Source: Prostheceraeus crozeri (Eukaryota > Platyhelminthes > Polycladida > Euryleptidae). From it: 64,000 nt of DNA. The translations under genes and the position numbers were made by a program. Of the stretch, positions 60,311-64,000 are shown one piece after another (positions within the stretch are counted from its first letter, which is position 1; every line of letters begins with the position of its first letter). The notes under the pieces are model-generated. The model had not been told where the DNA came from. It saw only the letters and a list, made by a program, of their open reading frames with translations, and made no database searches. The stretch is from the NCBI GenBank assembly GCA_907163375.1, contig CAJQUW010000515.1, positions 248,001-312,000 of the forward strand. Direction: 5' to 3'.

Positions 60311-61257
60311 ACTGCAAATTTTGACTCAAACACGCATGTCATACGATATAATAGCAGATCACTAAAAATAAGTTCGTTAAAGATAATTGATCAAATATAT
60401 AACTGATTAGATGGGAATGCGCAAAATCATGAAATAATCAATTAGTTTGAACATTAAAAGGGGGAGCACATTTCAACATTAGTCTATCAAAACAGCTCAG
60501 TGGATTATACAACTCAAATCTTCGTGGTATTATTTGTTAAATGAACAGTACACAATGAAATCTGAGAGTTATCCTTTCATGATGTGTTGATGCTCTGACT
60601 TTAGATATTTCATCGCTCACGTATTGCGAAATGAGTGGTCTTAGACGAAGACCACGTGCGTCACTCACCGACGCGGAAAACTATAACCTATACACAAAAG
60701 TATTAATAATGAGCATACTAACTAATTCACATCATCACTGATGGCATGAACATTCATCAGTGGCACTAATGCTACGAGCATAAAACACAAATGAATCATT
60801 TCAATATGATGATGACAGAAATCTCAATACTAAAGGCAGGGATCCTAGACACCTCCCTCTGCTTTTCATGTTTCTATGTTTCAATAGTTCCTAGAATTGT
60901 GGTTTATGCTCTTTATGTCTTTTCAATTTTTATCGACGGCTGTAGTTGGCTTATTGCTGTAGCTGTTATGATAAATAAAATAAAATGAATAAAATGGAAT
61001 TACTATACCAACTCGGTCATTCTACCACTGTAAATGTCACCTTAAAATTCGAATTCCACTTTTTAAAAAAAAGAATTATTTGAGTGTCTGATGGAAGATG
61101 GCTTAAGGAAAACGACTTTTTTTCATCAGTGAACACGACAATATTGGGAGCATGTTTGATTGCATTGTGATTGTTAAGCCGTTCCGAATATGCGGTAACT
61201 CAAAGAGAGCTTGTTGAAAATTCATGTGAATTATAAATCTTCTACTATCTCAGTTAT
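60311..61257. other. AT-rich stretch between LINE and mariner
   Basis: Nothing is recognised. A GT-donor-like site at about 60675 (minus strand) was considered for an upstream host exon and not accepted. Confidence 0.4.
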
Positions 61258-62430
61258 AAAGGGTGTCCCAGATGTAGCTTTGCAACTTAGCTATTGAATA
61301 AGTTTTTAATGCATGCAAATATTTCCACTAGATTTTAACATAATGCAGAAGATAAAAACACAATGCATTTTCACAAAATAATTTCGATTGAATGAATACA
61401 AGAGTTACAGTCATTTCAAAAAAAGTTGCTTTTCAATGTGTCGAATAATGTTTGTCAAATGTTGTTTTGATTTGTTTGATTTGTCAACTAATCTCACTTT
61501 CTTATAGTGTAGTTTTCTTTGTTTGAATATGACTCCTTGCCTCTGTCCATAACTGGAAATCTTTGAAAGCAACTTTGAAAAATTATGAACAGAGATCAGT
61601 TTGCCTCAACGCGGCCGCTATCACTTTCGAGGCATGCTTACTTGTATACTCTTCGACGAACGTCTCTCAAAGCGTAGTCGACGAAGTCAATGCAGTTTCT
61701 TTCAAGATTCGATGCCGAAACTGGTACTGTGTGCGAGGATGCGCTGCGCAGACCTTGAGCTTCAGGTCGCTCCACCACCAGCAGCCCAAGCAATCTGAGA
61801 GGAAAGTTGAATTCAAGCCACAGAATACTACCAGTGAAGTAGAGCGCCGTCTTGCAAGAACAACGTCTCCCCGAGATGAACTGACCGATCTGCTTTGATG
61901 ATCTGCTGTGTACACAAGATCTTGAGATAACTGTCACACGTATGACACTATCGGTCCACCAGACCAAACTCCCATCCATCCAACCATCTTTCGTGACTAC
62001 AATAGCTGCGCAGTGGTGTGCATGGGCTTGTCACTCGACGAATAGACGGAGTTATGGTGGTAAAAATGGCCATGTAGGTGAAAAATAGCCTCATCTGAGA
62101 AGAGAATTTGGTGAAGAAATTCTCAATGAAGCATCTCCTATGCGAATGCTCTTCGAGCTACCAGGTCTTCATCGAGCAGCTTGTGTAGGATACATGGAGT
62201 GTAGGTTACAGTACGTAGACGGTTAGGATGGATCCTTTCTTTCAGTACGAGTTAGGCGGTTGACTTCGACAAATTCAACTCATCACCCACTCGTCTGACC
62301 GATTCTTTGGTGACTGAGTAAAGGCAGCCATTAAAGTGTCGACGCTCCAGTTTGAATGTGAACTGTCTTGTGCAAGTCGACGATCATCAGGTTTCTTCTA
62401 TGGCTTTGGCGTGAATGGTCTATACAGGGT
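61258..62430 (-). pseudogene. Decayed mariner-type transposon
   Basis: The left end at 61258 reads TAAAGGGTGTCCCAGATG, a mariner-style terminus. Minus-strand pieces read RVGDELNLSKSTAYR, HPYRLRTVTYTPCILHKLLD, LFSDEAIFHLHGHFYHHN (first catalytic Asp) and LFLQDGALLH (second Asp). The order and motifs match the arthropod mariner group with an N-terminal helix-turn-helix. Frame changes and stops are frequent, so it is dead. The right end near 62430 is not clearly defined. Confidence 0.82.
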
Positions 62431-63377
62431 TTTTTTATTATTTAAGGAATTATTGCAATTTATATGCAGTATATTTTACCAATAAGGGCACATTTTCCAA
62501 TTCCTGTGTATTCCTATACGTTACTACATATATTATGCAATTGTCAATATCTACTTGAATTAGTTTGTCATAATATAAACAATTTTATTGGCAGTTTTGC
62601 ATGTCTGCATGTTTTACTGTCATGGATGCATACATATCTAAAAACAAGCATTCTATCACATCCACAGACTTTGTCCATCAGATCCGAAAATTTTGCAATT
62701 TCTTCAAGCAGACTTGTCTGCCAGATTCATCAAATATACGAGTTATCTCAACATGCATAATAGCTGAATGGATTTCAGATTTTAGTCATTATTCCACTAT
62801 ACAGCTATTGTAAAAAGAATCCCGCTGGGTACATCTGATGTGGACGACTCTTGTCAAATGTCTATTGTATTGCAAGCAATTATCAGATATCGCCCTAAGA
62901 GATTCGTCATCAATTAAGAAATGTTTAAAATTTGCGCCACTCAGAAAACAAATTAGAGGCGCGCTATACATTACAATAGGTACTGGATGAATTCGCAGAA
63001 TCTAATCTCACTGCCCAAAGGAGGCACGCGCTGTAGAACATAACATAAACCGTCAAAACAGTCGTCTCTTCTGGCTCTTTGTCTCAACCAGCATAGATCC
63101 ACGAGCATAAAAGGCGTCGAATTTGCAACAAAATCACGCCTAACTAAGGACAAACTTATAGTGACAACATGACTGAGTGACAGCGTGACTAATTAAAAGG
63201 GCAACATAAAGTCATGTTGTCAATATGTAATAATAGGCTTGATTGTCGGCTATGAAGGAGTTAATGGAGGGCACATCTCGCAGATTAACCAAAAGGAAAG
63301 CAAAGTCGCGAATTTGTTGCGCATATTCTCGTAGAATTTGATGTTTTTCAGGGATATGTTGCAATGCAGTTGAAATA
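62431..63377. other. AT-rich stretch between two mariner remnants
   Basis: No gene or repeat is recognised. Confidence 0.4.
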
Positions 63378-64000
63378 CAGGGTGTTTCCCGCCGGTGTTT
63401 GACATGAACAAAAAGCATTTTACTGCTAAGTTTCATCTTCTAAAATTGTTCTAAATTGCATAGGTTGCTTTGAATTCACTTTTTCAATATCCTAGACTTT
63501 GTCGTATATCCTTAAAAACAATGCCTAAAGCTTTATCGACCTCAATAACTAAAAGAAATATAGCCTATTCCATCAATTAAATTGCAATAATTGGCCATCA
63601 ATCAATCTATTATCATGAACATCTTTTATCATAGAAATTGCTCGAAATACGAACCATTTGCTTTTTTGAACTTTCACACCTTTTGGCGAAATTTGGGTGA
63701 GCCCTATGTATCATTACAGACTCAAAAATTGTGAAATAATTATGCGATCAGTTAGTTCTTGAAGCACATGGAGCTTAGTATTATGGTAATCATGGTCAGA
63801 TCTGGAATTCTGGGTGGCCAAGGACATCATTACATCGTCAGTCCAACAATTTGGTAGATTTTCATTGAAAATATTTCTCATAGAAAGACTGGAGTGTGCA
63901 GGACTGCCATCATATTGAATGGTGTTGTGTTTTCTTTTAAGGAACACAAGTGCTGTGAGTATCTTCTCTTTCTCTCCATTTTTTTTGATAGCATTGCTAA
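63378..64000 (-). pseudogene. Second decayed mariner-type transposon, partial at window edge
   Basis: The left end is TACAGGGTGTTTCCCGCC at about 63366-63383. On the minus strand at 63947-63780 the reading TIQYDGSPAHSSLSMRNIF is followed by NENLPNCWTDDV and SRSDHDYHN. It aligns with the mariner QQDGAPAH...F--NLP--WIG-RGP--WP-RSPDLT--DY block. The family differs from the one at 61.3 kb by its terminus. The element runs off the right edge. Confidence 0.7.

Noticed and set aside
60675-60695. Upstream host exon ending in CGCGTCG|GTGAGTG
   Set aside because: The donor looks good, but in the phase needed to join exon 1 the segment contains a stop. It could only be untranslated, which cannot be shown.
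1-64000. Retrovirus, LTR element, Polinton or viral insertion
   Set aside because: I saw no paired long terminal direct repeats and no protease, integrase, capsid or envelope signatures. All reverse-transcriptase pieces belong to LINEs.

Overview
The window looks like AT-rich DNA from an invertebrate animal, possibly an arthropod. It has spliced exons separated by very long introns, and the introns are packed with LINEs, tRNA-derived SINEs, hAT and mariner elements and small non-autonomous inverted-repeat elements. I see no operon structure, no bacterial genes, no CRISPR array, and no retrovirus-like, LTR or Polinton-like element. The species cannot be named from this sequence.

The main host feature is a gene on the minus strand. 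I reconstruct it from six short exons: 56770-56710, 56648-56588, 54928-54905, 53059-52903, 28868-28735 and 11795-11728. Each exon has an AG acceptor and a GT donor, each is open in the required frame, and the phase agrees across all five junctions. Together they encode about 168 residues of a basic, Ser/Lys/Gln-rich protein that I do not recognise. Neither end of the gene is visible. Introns run from 61 bp to about 24 kb, so nearly everything between 11.7 and 56.8 kb is intronic.

Layout from left to right: 1-3540 is the 5' part of an apparently intact LINE on the minus strand (ORF1, then ORF2 running off the window edge). About 9.0-10.3 kb holds two nested hAT-type elements. 12.1-12.9 kb is the 3' end of a hAT transposon. 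14.5-15.5 kb is a decayed LINE endonuclease. 16.4-17.8 kb is a hAT-type element with an inverted-repeat element inside it. 19-25 kb holds several small inverted-repeat elements, a SINE and a long foldback. 27.7-29.1 kb has two more SINE copies beside an exon. 35.3-39.4 kb is a dense cluster (LINE fragment, head-to-head SINEs, a foldback with nearly identical arms, and a hAT element inside a SINE). 41264-49253 is a tandem array of 235 copies of a 34-bp unit in the 24-kb intron. 57.6-60.3 kb is a LINE reverse-transcriptase fragment split by a hAT element. 61.3-64 kb holds two decayed mariner transposases.

Much of the window is therefore a record of transposons landing in transposons, inside the introns of one unidentified gene. 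The less expected items are the gene itself, the 34-bp array with its block-wise amplification, and a 30-bp hairpin that would pair perfectly in the gene's own transcript.
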